A DNA stretch of 64,000 bases from Rhipidocladum racemiflorum. Taxonomy: Eukaryota > Streptophyta > Magnoliopsida > Poales > Poaceae. The first letter of the stretch is position 1. Each line of letters starts with the position of its first letter. The notes beneath the pieces are model-generated. The model had not been told where the DNA came from. It searched no databases and saw only the letters and a program-made list of their open reading frames with translations. Where the stretch lies: NCBI GenBank assembly GCA_036346355.1, contig CM070576.1, positions 54,607,712-54,671,711 on the forward strand, read 5' to 3'. Below, in pieces: positions 33,606 to 44,624 of the stretch. The translations under genes were made by a program, and so were the position numbers.

Positions 33606-33985
33606 TGGTGACAACCTTCCAGCAACTCCATGCCCTTCGCACTGACAGCTTCCACATCATCAACTCCGCCAACACAATGCTAATCCCTAAGAAAGGGAAC
33701 CCTCTTCAAGTAGGTGGCTGACAGGTCAATCAGCCTCATCCACAATGTGGCAATTTTTTTTGCCAAACTTCTGGCCAACAGATTAGCTCCCTACCTTGAT
33801 AACCTCATCTCCCCCTGCCAAAGCGTGATCATTATGACAAGATGTCTATTTATGTTCAAAACATCGCGCGAGAACTACGCAAAAGCAACACACCGACCTT
33901 GTTTCTTAAAGCTGGATATTGCCAAAGCATTTGTTTGATTCCCTCAATTGGAGTTCCCTCTTGGAAACCCTACAAAACACATTTA
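33606..33985 (+). pseudogene. LINE reverse transcriptase fragment
   Basis: Three short open stretches in changing frames read like the L1-type reverse transcriptase N-terminal motifs. They include a TDSFHIINSA-like stretch and LIPKK near 33640-33700, ISLIHNVA...KLLANRLAP at 33720-33800, and TPTLFLK near 33885-33910 continuing into the 'LDIAKAF' catalytic-motif region. At least two frameshifts and a stop break it. No endonuclease domain or poly(A) tail was seen, so this is an isolated fragment. Confidence 0.8.
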
Positions 33986-34573
33986 GTTATTGAAATTGTA
34001 GTTTCGCTCCCGCTTATTATTTATGTTTTTCATATAGGGGTTGTTTAGAGCATAATCGTAATTAGAGATTTTTAATAACACCTATTCACCCACCTCTAGT
34101 CGTATCCTCGACCTCACACTGGTCTTGACCCCAACGGTCAAAAAATGGTACAAAAACTAGCCGTTGCACAGTGGCCCGATGCTACCGCCCAACTAGGAGT
34201 GGTACTATCGCTCTAGAGGTAGTACCGGTTTCCAACGCTGGTAGCACCGGTCAGAGAATCCATGAGCAACACATGCTCTGGAAAAAACCTACGTCCCATA
34301 GGGCTGGTACTACTAGTCCTCCGGTAGTACCGCTCTCATATGGTCAGTAGCTCTGACTTGCAAAAATCAATGAGCAACACATGCTATCTGAAAAATAGCT
34401 ACCGCTCAAACAAGAGACAGCACCGACCGAGCTGTTGTACCGACTCCCATAAGTGGTACTACAGACCTAGTAGTGCTATCGGCCAAATAAGAGTGTAGTA
34501 TCGAACTTTTGGTGCTAGCAGCCTTAGGGGCGATATGACTGATTTTTCCAGATGAAAATCGTATTTCACATAG
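33986..34573. repeat. Sequence with repeated GTAGTACCG/GGTACTA motifs
   Basis: From about 34180 to 34510 short motifs of the type 'gtagtaccg' and 'ggtactac' recur in both orientations without a fixed period. I recognise this composition from grass repetitive DNA but cannot assign a family. The TSD of the solo LTR begins at 34574. Confidence 0.4.
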
Positions 34574-34578
34574 AAATA

Positions 34579-35250
34579 TGTCGACGATTGGGGAACATAC
34601 CCCCACCGAGCTTACTTAGTTGATTGGGGGATCAACTCTGTCCCCTTCTCACGTGAAGTGTTGCTTCCGGAGGATGCTCGGTTTCCCGGGACAAGGCACA
34701 CTCAGAGAGCGACACAGTGATTTATCCTGGTTCGGGCCTCTCGCTGGGGAGATAATAACCCTACTCTAGTGCGGTGAGAATGTATTCTGTGTATACGTAT
34801 TTTTCTCTCTTTCGTTGCCCCCTCTCCTCGTACATGCACAGGAGGTATTTATAGACTACCGAGATATTCTGTTGTTTACAAGCCTTGGATGTTTGACCGC
34901 GGCCAACATGGTTGCAACGAAGTCCTCAATCTACGGCAAGTTCCTATCATGGGCGCAACGGCCCCACGTAGTGGTGCGATCATCGCTATTCTGACGTAAC
35001 TGTCGACTTACGACCATCCGAGCATACACCCTCCGAACGAGCTAGAGCCAATCGAGCCCGACTCTGGCCCGAGCACTTATGCTCGGGCCCCGTGCCTAGA
35101 TATCGTAGCCGAGCATGGAGCTCGTATCGACGGGGCAACAGAACCTGATGCCCATGGGTCATCCTCGGAAACGTCCTCCAAGGGTACGCACTGTCGGGGA
35201 CTGACTGTCAGGGCACTATGGTAATTATGAAAATTATCCAATCCCCGACA
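34579..35250 (-). mobile_element. Solo LTR related to the 37-49 kb Gypsy element
   Basis: On the minus strand it starts TGTCGGGGATTGG and ends CCCCAATCGTCGACA. It is flanked by a perfect 5-bp duplication AAATA (34574-34578 and 35251-35255). The start TGTCGGGG and the whole 15-base end are shared with the LTRs at 37406 and 48335, as is a 'GAACCAGG(A/G)TAAATCACTG' block. There is no internal region, so it arose by LTR-LTR recombination. Confidence 0.9.
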
Positions 35251-35279
35251 AAATATTTCTTTTCAAATCAAGAACCACT

Positions 35280-35760
35280 TGAGATTAATTCTTTGAACTA
35301 TGTGAGGATTAACACATGATCATAACACTTTGTAAAAATTTTTTTGCAAATGTTATTACATACTCTAACGAATAGCATCTAAATTTTAACTTATTTACAA
35401 AACACATTTGCAAACAAACCGAGAATCTATGATATTAACCCTCTAGCCATGTAATGATCAACACATAATCACAACACTTTACAAAACAAGGATCTAATCT
35501 CATAAACTTCTAGCTCATTTGCAAAACATATTTGTAAATATCAAATCCAATCACATAAAAACAAATCTTAAGCCATGTGATGATCAACACATGGTCATGA
35601 CACTCTGCAAAACACGATTGCAAATGTCTTTCACATGCTCCAAGATTAGACTCATAAAACACAACAGTTTGTAAACAATAAGCAATAGCGTTGTGATGAT
35701 CAGCACATGATCTCTAGCAATTTGCGAAACATATTTACAAACTCTACTAGTCACAAGCTA
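35280..35760. repeat. Degenerate tandem repeat, unit about 120-150 bp
   Basis: A phrase like 'gtgatgatcaacacatgatc' followed by 'acac...tgcaaaacac' recurs near 35303, 35452, 35578 and 35695. Unit spacing is irregular (about 149, 126 and 117). Confidence 0.6.
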
Positions 35761-35784
35761 AGAATACCAACTGCATGAGCTTTT

Positions 35785-36050
35785 TTTTATTTGCAACACA
35801 TACAAATACTTAGTTCTATACAAACAACAAATATTTAAATTCAAACGCATGAACTCACTATTTTTGCAATACATGCAAATACTTAGTTCAATGTAAAGAA
35901 TCAATTTAAACCAAATGCATCAGCTTTCCTTTTACAACACATGCAAATTCATAGCTCCATGCAAATAGTCAATTAAAATAAAGTTGCAAGCATGAACTAC
36001 ATCTGTTTGCAACACATGCAGATAGTTAGCTTCATGCAAAAAACCAGTTC
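35785..36050. repeat. Degenerate tandem repeat, unit about 70-76 bp
   Basis: A phrase 'ttgcaacacatgcaaatacttag' (degenerate) recurs near 35792, 35864, 35932 and 36008. It follows directly on the 120-150-bp repeat and shares its 'ttgcaa/aacaca' vocabulary, so both may derive from one ancestral unit. Confidence 0.65.
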
Positions 36051-36529
36051 GATTAAGAGTGAGTTAGAGTAAGCAGGATTGAGTTCATTAATACATGATA
36101 AAGCTCAAGCTAAAAACTCGACCGCTTAATAGTACGTCAACTATACTAGCAACCCTCCAAATCGGTTTGACGATTAGTTAGATTATATATTATTCTTGTC
36201 GATTGTATGATCAAATTGGCTGACACGCCCGCATCCAACTTAAAACTGGTATTTATGTGTGTTTGTTGCCGATTGACTCAGGGGCCATGTTTTTGGTGTC
36301 AACAGAAGTCACGTTTTTTGTGGCAACAAGAGCGTTCAGGTCCCTGGTTTATTAATTTACGGAAAACTCCCCGCTAAATACAAATCTCGAACGAACCCTT
36401 TTCTAATTTTTCGGGATAGCAAACAGGTCCAAAAAAAATAACAAAAGGTCCTCGTTTCTTACGTCCAAGTCCTTTCTCCGTTTTTCCCGGAAAAAATGTT
36501 TTCGTCAGCAGAAATTTGTGTACAGCTCT

Positions 36530-37405
36530 ATCTCTAGACTTTTTTTCCTAACTCGATCTCTAATCTCTAGACTTTTTTTCCCCAACTCGATATCTGATCT
36601 CTAGATTTCTTTCCCCAACTCGATCTCTAATATTTTTCGAAACATGTATTATTACTCGATGAACACGTAGAGTGTTAAACTCGATAAACGAATGTTAACA
36701 TCTCGAATATTTTTCGGAACATGTATTACCCAGTTAACGTATAGAGTGTTAAACTCGGCATCTACAGTTTTTTTTGCAACTAGATCTCTATTATTTTTCA
36801 AAACATGTATTATTACCCGTTGAATGCATAGGGTGTTAAACTCAGTGTCTAATCTTTAGACTTCCCCCCCAACTAGATCTCTAATATTTTTCGAAGCATG
36901 CATTATTACTCGGTGAACGCATAGAGTGTTAAACTCGACAAAAGAAAATTGACATCTCTGATACTTTTCGGAACATGTATTACCCGGTTAACATATAGGG
37001 TGTTAAACTCGGCATCTATAATTTTTTTTGCAACTCGATCTCTTATATTTTCTAAAACATATATTATTACCCGGTGAACGCATAGGGTGTTAAACTCGGC
37101 ATCTATAATTTTTTTTGCAACTCGATCTCTATTGTTTTCCAAAACATGTATTATTACCCGTTGAACGCATAGGGTGTTAAACTCGGCGTCTAATCTTTAA
37201 ACTTTTCCCCCCAACTAGATCTCTAATGTTTTCCGAAGCATGTATCATTACTCGGTGAACGCATAGAGTGTTAAACTCGACAAAAGAAGATTGGCATCTC
37301 TGATATTTTTTGGAACATGTATTATCCGGTTAACACACAGGGTGTTAAACTCGACATCTATAATTTTTTTGCAACTTGATCTCTTATATTTTCTAAAACA
37401 TGTAT
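36530..37405. repeat. Satellite-like array with higher-order period (left part)
   Basis: Monomers of 74-94 bp share the core GTGTTAAACTCGGC, preceded by a CGGTGAACGCATAGG-like phrase and followed by AACTCGATCTCTAATATTTT. The core starts at 36672, 36746, 36833, 36926, 37000, 37087, 37174, 37268 and 37342. Spacings are 74, 87, 93, 74, 87, 87, 94 and 74. The 74-bp monomer carries a distinct 'acaaaagaa' variant at 36936 and 37276, which gives a higher-order unit of about 340 bp. The array continues after the Gypsy element at 48942. Confidence 0.85.
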
Positions 37406-38007
37406 TGTCGGGGGGCTGGGTAATTCCCATAAATTACCCCGGGTGCCACGAACGGCCGAGCTCGCTCCCGCCCGAGCCACCAGGAGCTCGTTCCCAAGGA
37501 CGACCTAGTTGGGACCTAAGAAGGTCGCGTATTCTGGCTAATTGCGAGCTCGAGCTCACATAAGACAACCGAGCTCGGCGCTGGCTATTGGCCGACCTGA
37601 CGTGATCTCGAGGTCGGTGGGAGTAACCACCAGCGCGTAACCTCCGTCAGCCCGTTACGTCCTCCGCGGGAGCGTGGCGGAATTGTAGGATCTGCCAGTT
37701 GCCACGTTTAGACGTGGTCCAACGTGCGGATAGTGGGGCCTGCAGAGTGTGGTCCTTAGTAAGCTATAAAAGCATCCCCACCATGAGGGGGAAGGATATA
37801 CACAGACATATACGAGAATATACACGAGCTGGAGTAGGGCTATTATCTCCTTCTTGAGAGGTCCGAACCAGGGTAAATCACTGTGTCCTCGCCCGTTGAA
37901 GTCCAGTGAGTCGCTCCTCTGAGTATCCCATCACGTAAGAAGGGGTCGCAGTTGGTCCCTCCACCAACAAGTAAGCTCGGCGGGGGCCTGCTCCCCAATC
38001 GTCGACA
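37406..38007 (+). repeat. 5' LTR of the Gypsy element
   Basis: It starts TGTCGGGGGG and ends ATCGTCGACA. The U3 region includes a TATAAAA box at 37765-37771. It matches the 3' LTR at all but about 7 positions. Confidence 0.95.
37765..37771 (+). promoter_or_regulatory. TATA box of the 5' LTR
   Basis: TATAAAA lies within the LTR, followed by a purine-rich leader and an ATATACAC-rich stretch where transcription probably starts. The same box occurs at 48694-48700 in the 3' LTR. Transcription has not been shown. Confidence 0.55.
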
Positions 38008-38009
38008 GC

Positions 38010-38026
38010 TGGCGCCGTCCGTGGGG
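38010..38026 (+). other. Primer-binding site of the Gypsy element
   Basis: TGGCGCCGTCCGTGGGG lies two bases inside the 5' LTR end. It should pair with the 3' end of a tRNA; the tRNA was not identified. Confidence 0.65.
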
Positions 38027-38059
38027 TCCGACTTTCCCTTTCGTGAGGAATCCCGGAGG

Positions 38060-39996
38060 ATGACAGACTCCCAAGATCACCGGGGCCTCTACGCCCCCGG
38101 AATCGAGGAGGAGGACAAGAAGTTCTTCGACAATGGGGCCGCCGACGTCGCTGGCCTCGAGAATTATGACGGTTCCAGGAGCTTCTGCCTGGAAGCCGCC
38201 GCACGGGGGCAGTTCTTTCGCCCCCAACTCGACGCCCTCTCAGACGACAAGTACGACGGGCTCTACGATGGCCTGGACATCCCCGACCATCTTGAGCTCG
38301 ACCAGGGGACCGCGTCACGGGGAGACACCGTGATGTCACCCTCGCGGTCCGCCCAATCCCGTAACGTCTTGGTTGCGGAGGAAGGAGGAAATACCGGGGG
38401 CAAATCCTCGGGCGAAACACGCCTCCACCGCTATGAAGCGGCCAAGGAGCACCTGCAGGCGTCTATGAATCGGACGCTGGCCAGCTTACGCCGGCAAGTC
38501 CGTGGTGGCCCGGCCGACAAGACCAGGGCCGATGCTCGTGAGAATCTCCACGCGTACGGGACGCCGGAGCCCGTACGCCGGCAACGAACTCGTCACCCCG
38601 CGCTCCCCCAAGCGGGGAACGCCTTCAAGCCCTGGCCACAGTGGTGCGCAACCTCAGAGAATTTCCTGAGCAAGTCGACCTAGAAGCCATGGGTGCGGCT
38701 GTGGCCGACGACCTCGAGGAAATTGCCACGGACATAAAGGCGGCGGAAGCCTCCCGAGGAAGGGATGCCCGGAGTGATTCCTGAACGCAGCGCCCGCCCG
38801 TGCGCCTCCACCCCAACGACTCACGCAGCTGTACCCGGAGTGACCGGCGCGAGCGCGATCGGGCTCGGGAAGGCACCCGGAGCAATTCCCGGGCGCTCCC
38901 TCGAGATCGACGGGATACGAGCCGCGGGCAGAACCGGGCCGAACATTTCTCCTCGGGCCACTCTCCATCTTACCGGCCTAGGGAGGTATTCTCTCGCCTG
39001 GGCCCACGAACTTCGGGCTTGGCCGGCGGGGATCGCCCCGATCGCCGCGCGCGCAACGACAGTCCCGTTTTCGGGTGCAGAGCATTCGCGGCGTCCCTGC
39101 GGCGCGTAACGTGGCCAGTCAGGTTCAAGCCAGGCCACGTCGAGAGGTTCAACGGGACGCAGAACCCGGACGAGTTCCTCTCGATTTACACCACGGCCAT
39201 CCTGGCCGTCGGCGGGGATGAAGGAGTCATGGCAAACTTCTTGCCCACGGTGCTGGACGGACCGGCTCGGACGTGGCTCTTCAATCAGAAGGAGGGCTCT
39301 ATTCGATCCTGGGCGCAACTAAGTAACACCCTTCGGGCAAACTTCCAGAGTTGTTACGTTCGCCCGGGGAAAGAGCGCGACCTCGAGCGTCTGATACAGA
39401 CGGACGGCGAGACCTTGCGCCAATTGGCCCGGCTGCTTTCATGCAGGTGCGGAACTCCATCGAGCATCTCGGATGAGGCGGTTGTCCGAAGCTTTCAAGT
39501 TCGGGTCCGAGACGTCCGCTACGCAAGACCTCGAGATTCACCGGACATTACGCCAACTATTCCGTATGGCGGCCAGATTATGCCAACGCCGATGAGGCGG
39601 TCCAATGGAAGAGGCTGCTAGGCGAAGGAAAGCGCCCCCTCGGCTGGACTCGAAGGCGTCAAGCGGAAGAAGCGTTAGCTCGATCGAGAAAAAAATAAAG
39701 AAGAAAAAACCCTCTGTCTCCGACATGGTAGCGGCCATCGAACGACGACAACGGCCGACCTCGCAATCGTATAAGGGGGAAGCCGCAAAAGGAAAGGGCC
39801 GACCGGTTTAGCGGAACAACGAGCAAAACCGGGACGACCAAGACCGCGGCGACCAACGCGGACGGGCTAGCGCCTATTTTTGCCCGCTCCACCAGGCGCA
39901 TGGGCACGACCTGTGGAATTGCAGAACATGGGCCTCCCGCCTGGAGCAATTCTACAATGGTAAGGGTCCCATGGCCACGCTCCCAGAGCAGGAATG
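38060..39996 (+). pseudogene. Gypsy gag polyprotein, frameshifted
   Basis: The reading opens with ATG at 38060 (start MTDSQDHRG) and stays open to 38683. The gag core lies in another frame from about 39110 to 39430; its landmarks are the stretches VERFNGTQNPDEFL, ARTWLFNQ and ELERLIQ-like sequence near 39380. After another frame change the tail (SRKKIKKKKPSVSDMVAAIE) leads to a zinc-knuckle-like FCPLHQAHGHDLWNC at about 39880-39925. In-frame stops include TAG near 39808 and TGA near 39994. Gag would normally form the cytoplasmic virus-like particle; this copy cannot give a full-length product. Confidence 0.85.
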
Positions 39997-40039
39997 AGAC
40001 GTCAAGGGCAAGAAGCCCGCCGAGGAGGAAGATACGGAC

Positions 40040-40606
40040 ATGGAGTACCAGGAGCCGAGAAACCACATCGCCGTGATATTCGGGGGCTCCGCCGCCTATG
40101 GGTCACGTCGGGAGCTGAAGGAGGCCGCACGCGAGGTGCCGTGTCACTCAAGGGAAGCCTCCGTTCGGCGGCTCAAGTGGTCAGTGCCCATCACCTTCTC
40201 TAAGGACGACTGCCCCCCGGGGATGACAAAACCCCAGAGGCTCCCGACGGTCGTTAGTCCGACGATCTGCAACACCGTGGTAGGACGAGTGCTTGTAGAT
40301 TGCGGGAGTTCCCTGGACCTGATATCAGCCAGGGTCCTGGACGAGATGCAAATTCCTCGGTCCAAGGTCAAGAGCGTCGTAGTCCCTTTTTACGGGATAG
40401 TCCCCGGCACCTCGGTCAAGCCGCTCGGACAGATCGTCCTGCCCGTGACTTTCGGTGGCCCGAGCAACTTCCGAACGGAGTTGATCACATTCGAGGTGGT
40501 CGATTTCGAGTCGGCCTACAACGCCATCTGGGCCGACCAAAGACTCGCCAAATTCATGGCCGCCACGCATCACGGTACCAATGCGAAGGTTCCGGCCGTG
40601 GCGTGA
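40040..40606 (+). pseudogene. Gypsy protease region
   Basis: This 188-residue open stretch contains an aspartic-protease-type motif, VLVDCGSSLDLIS, at about 40288-40327. The usual motif in this lineage is D-G-G-S-S, so the Cys in the second position is notable. Downstream are the hydrophobic strands typical of retroviral-type proteases (LGQIVLPVTFG). It is cut off from gag by a stop and from reverse transcriptase by frame changes. Confidence 0.75.
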
Positions 40607-40799
40607 TCTCGGTGAAGGAAGCCCGAAAGCAGCCCTAAAGCTGCGACGAGAGGGCATTAGACATGGTCGAGCATTGCCCAGTGGCCCGAGCAAGAGCCGA
40701 GGAGTTCCGGCCCAAGGCTACCCTCCAGGCCGGGGAAACTAAAGCCATCCATTTGTGCGGCGCAGAGCAGACAAGGTCGTGACACGTGGGGGCTTCCTA

Positions 40800-42900
40800 G
40801 ATCCTAAATAAGAACTCGAGCTCGTGACCTTCCTCAGGAGAAGCGCGGACACATTCGCTCGGGAACCGTCCGACATGCAGGAGTCCCAAGGGAGGTCGTC
40901 GAGCACAAAGCTAGCGATTCGGCGACAAAAAGCCTGCGGCAGAAACTCAGCGCTTCTCCGGAGAAGCAAGCTATCATCGAGAGGCCCGGACAAGCTCCTC
41001 AAAGCCGGCTTTATCACGGGAAGTCGATCACTCACGATTGGTTGGCCAATCCGGTTATTGTGAAAAAAGGGGGCAAGTGGCGCATGTGTGTCGATCACAC
41101 AGGTGAATGCCGCGTGCCCCAAGGACAACTTCCGCTACCTCGGATAGACCCGGTTGGTCGACGCGACGGCCGGCTCCGAGGCGATGAGTTTTACGGGACG
41201 CCTACTCAGGTTATCACGGATCGGCATATCATCCGGCGATGAGGAGAAGACTTCCTTCATCACGCCCGTTCGGACGTTACGCTACGACCATGTCCTTCGG
41301 TCTAAGGAACGCTGGAGCAACCTTCCAGCGCCTCATGCAGAAAACCTTCTCGGACCAAATAGGTCGGAACCTGGAGGTATATGTAGACGACATAGTCGTC
41401 AAAAGCAAGATGGCCTCGGGTCTTGTATCCGACCTAGAGGAAACCTTCCGTAACCTCAGTAAGCATCGAATAAAGTTAAACCCTGAAAAATGCGTGTTCT
41501 TGGTCAAAGCCGGCAAGGTACTCGGTTACATGATCGGTCCACAAGGAATCGGGGCCAACCCCGAGAAGATAGAGGCCATCGAGAACATGCGACCACCCGC
41601 CTGCACGCGGGAGGTTCAGTCCCTGACCGGGAGGATGGCGGCCCTAAGTCGTTTCATCTCGCGGCTCGGGGAGCGCGGCCTGCCTTTCTTCAAGGCGCTC
41701 CGGAAGCACGACGGTTTCGCTTGGACAGAAGAAGCGGACCACTCTTTCAAAGAATTAAAGCTGTATTTGTCGAGACCCCCGGTCTTGACCACACCGAGAA
41801 TAGGAGAGGTCCTCTTGCTCTACCTGGCCGCCACACCCCAGGCGGTAAGCACCGTCATAACGGTAGAGCGGGACGGGGTGCAGCGCCCGATCTACTACAT
41901 TAGCGAAGTCCTGCACGGACCAAAGGAGCGTTACCCCGAGGTCCAGAAGCTCCTTTATGCGCTCCTCGTGGCCTCGAAGAAATTAAGACACTACTTCCAG
42001 GCCCACAAAATTCGAGTCCCGACCAACTTCCCGCTTAGAGAAATTCTAGGGAATCAGGACGCAAGCGGACGGATCGCGAAGTGGGCCATGGAGCTCGCCG
42101 AATTCGAGATCGAATTCTCGACCAGAACCGCGATCAAATCTCAGGTCCTAGCAGACTTCCTCGCCGAATGGACAAATCCTACCCGTCCTGGAAGTCGAAC
42201 CCGACCCGGTCCGAGCACGTGGCCATTTGGGTCATGCGCTTCGACGGATCCCGAGCTACGATTGCTCGGGGTGGAGATGGTCTAGAATCCCCAGGGAGGC
42301 GGATCGATCGCCCTCCAACTGCATTTCGGCGCAACGAACAACGCAGCAGAATACGAAGGTCTGCTAGCCGGGCTTCGGGCTTGCAAGATGCTCGGAGTCC
42401 AACGACTAACTGCGAAGGGCGACTCGCAGCTAGTTGTCAACCAGGTTAACAAGGAGTATCAGTGCTCCGATGACTCGATGGCGCTTTACCTGGCTGAAGT
42501 AAGGAAGATGGAAAAGTACTTCAGAAACTTCGAAGTACTGTACATCCCCAGGAAGGACAATGCCCTGGCCGACCATCTATCGAAGGTCGGTTCCGCCCAA
42601 CTCCCCGCCCCGGCGGGGGTGCTCGTCGAGCACCTTTATAAGCCCTCCATACCCACCGAGGAGGAGGCAACCGGGACGGGTGGTACCGTCTCCTTCCTCG
42701 AGCAGGATGCGAGTTGGATGACGCCATTCATCCAGTACCTCGCACACGGGACACTGCCCGAGGAAGAAGCCGAGAAATCCCGGCTCGTAAGACGCTCCTC
42801 TGCCTATAAAATGGTCGAGGGCCTCTTATACATAAAGGCGCGCTTGGGGTCCTCTCCAAGTGCATCACCCAAGAGGAAGGCAAATATCTCCTCAAAGATA
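40800..42900 (+). pseudogene. Gypsy reverse transcriptase-RNase H, frameshifted
   Basis: The N-terminal fingers are scattered over three frames between 40820 and 41240 (WLANPVIVKK and KWRMCVD are readable). From 41239 a long open stretch of 348 residues holds the palm with the YVDD catalytic motif at residues 48-51, then the thumb and the first RNase H module (SLTGRMAALSRFIS, KAL..W..EAD.SF). A TAG at about 42283 and a frame change follow. A second RNase H-like domain (NNAAEYEGLLAGL, AKGDSQLVVNQV, NALADHLSK) then spans 42330-42600. The doubled RNase H is typical of the Tat lineage. The enzyme is not functional here. Confidence 0.9.
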
Positions 42901-42911
42901 TCCATGACGGG

Positions 42912-43952
42912 ATGTGTGGAGCTCACTCGTCCTTTAGGACCCTGGTGAGAAAAGCCTTCCGGTTGGGTTACTACTGGCCGACGGCCCTGGCCGACGCGCG
43001 CTCGATAGTAACCTCCTGCCGATCTTGCCAGTTCCATGCTCGGAAAGTCCACCAGCCGGCATATGCGCTACAAACCATGCCCCTGACCTGGCCGTTCTCG
43101 GTTTGGGGCATCGACATACTCGGACCATTTCCCAGGGGAAGGAAGGGTTGTAAACACCTGTTCGTCGCAATCGACACCTTCACTAAATGGATCGAGGCCG
43201 AGCCTGTGTCGACCATCTCGGCACAGGCGGCTAAAAGGTTCTTCTGCAATAACGTAGTGACCCGCTTCGGCGTTCCGAGTCGCCTCATCACAGACAATGG
43301 CACTCAGTTCACAAGCGAGCTGTTTCAGGCTTATTACGAGGAGGTCGGGACCAAGATATGCTTCGCGTCGGTGGCCCACCCGCAGAGCAATGGGGCGGCC
43401 GAGCGCGCGAACGGGCAGATTATCCAAGGAGTCAAGAAGAGAGTCTTCAAGAACCTCGATCAGCATGGTCAAGCCTGGGTGGACGAGCTACCTCCCGTCC
43501 TCTGGTCGGTCCGCACCACGACGAGCCGAGCTACGGGTGAGACCCCCTTTCAGCTCGTATATGGCGCGAAAGCCGTCCTACCCGCCGAGGTCGTCCTGGG
43601 ATCCCCAAGGGTGAATCTAGCCGACGACATCGACACAGAAGGCGAGCGCCTTCTCGACCTCGACCTCGCGGAAGCAACTCGAGAACGGGTTCTGCTACGA
43701 TCCGCGGTTTACCTGCAAGCTCTCCGCAGGCACGCCGCTAAATCAGTACGACAGAGGACCTTACATATCGGTGATCTCGTTCTGCGACGGGTCCAAGACT
43801 TGTCAAAGGCTAACAAGCTAACGCCGAGATGGGAGGGTCCTTACATGGTCGTCTCAACAGCACGCCCGGGGGCTATCCGTCTCGCGATGGAAGATGGTCG
43901 AGAACTAGCCAGCACTTGGAACATCGACCAACTGCGTAAGTTCCATGTCTAA
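42912..43952 (+). CDS. Gypsy integrase (open, 5' joined by frameshift to pol)
   Basis: An uninterrupted stretch of 346 residues carries integrase. The zinc-binding module ends in C36 and C39 (SCRSCQ). The catalytic core has D68 (WGIDILGPF), D128 (ITDNGTQF) and E164 (GAAERANG), with 35 residues between D128 and E164 as in DD35E integrases. The C-terminal part ends in the usual GPYMVV ... LRKFHV block with a TAA. The enzyme inserts element cDNA into host DNA. As the upstream pol frame is broken, it would need a frameshift or a separate transcript to be made. The methionine at the start is an arbitrary boundary within pol. Confidence 0.85.
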   Translation: MCGAHSSFRTLVRKAFRLGYYWPTALADARSIVTSCRSCQFHARKVHQPAYALQTMPLTWPFSVWGIDILGPFPRGRKGCKHLFVAIDTFTKWIEAEPVSTISAQAAKRFFCNNVVTRFGVPSRLITDNGTQFTSELFQAYYEEVGTKICFASVAHPQSNGAAERANGQIIQGVKKRVFKNLDQHGQAWVDELPPVLWSVRTTTSRATGETPFQLVYGAKAVLPAEVVLGSPRVNLADDIDTEGERLLDLDLAEATRERVLLRSAVYLQALRRHAAKSVRQRTLHIGDLVLRRVQDLSKANKLTPRWEGPYMVVSTARPGAIRLAMEDGRELASTWNIDQLRKFHV

Positions 43953-44624
43953 CCACACCCACTTTACTCTTTTAATAAACTCCGACACCTTGGCCTCCCG
44001 GTTTTTTTCTCTCTCTCTCTCTTTTCTCTTTTAACCCCCCCCCCCGCGAAATCTCGCAATCAAGCTCGATCCAGATCAAATATCAGGAGCAGGATCGGTC
44101 GTCGGGGCAAAACAGACGGGCGTACGACCACCTAACATCGGGCCACCAGAGCTCGACCTCGAGGGCTTCCTTCCTCATAAGACGACCATCTTTTTCGCGG
44201 CAGACCTCCGCCGCAGGTAAAGATTCGCATGGACACCCCTCGGACGGTTCCGAGCTCAGGTCGGCCGGTGGGCGGTATAGACGCACCGTACACAAAAAGG
44301 CCACACGATCTCCGCAGGGCGCTACTCCGTCAACGAGGTTGTGCCCGCAGCCTACGCCCACGACCTCCGTTGGCGGGGGGGGCTATATGGGTACCATGTG
44401 GCTACGACCTAGTGCAGCTTTCGCACGAGGTAGTTACTCCCTAGTACGATCGTTTGCTAGGTCACATGACTGTCAACCCTCGTCGAATAGGGAGCAACAG
44501 GTCGAAACAGGCACCCGAAGCGCGTTAGTATTCCGATCGATAATATAAGGACACTTAATATGCACAAATCACTTTTTACACGATATTCGAGTTTTGCAGG
44601 TAAACCCGCAGGAGACAACGAAGC

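Noticed and set aside
36530..37405. Array considered as CRISPR-like
   Set aside because: Monomers are continuous without unique spacers, and the host is a plant nuclear genome.
36906..37430. Open frames with repeated peptide segments
   Set aside because: The repetition comes from the DNA satellite period. Monomer lengths vary and the frame is not maintained, so this is not a repeat protein.
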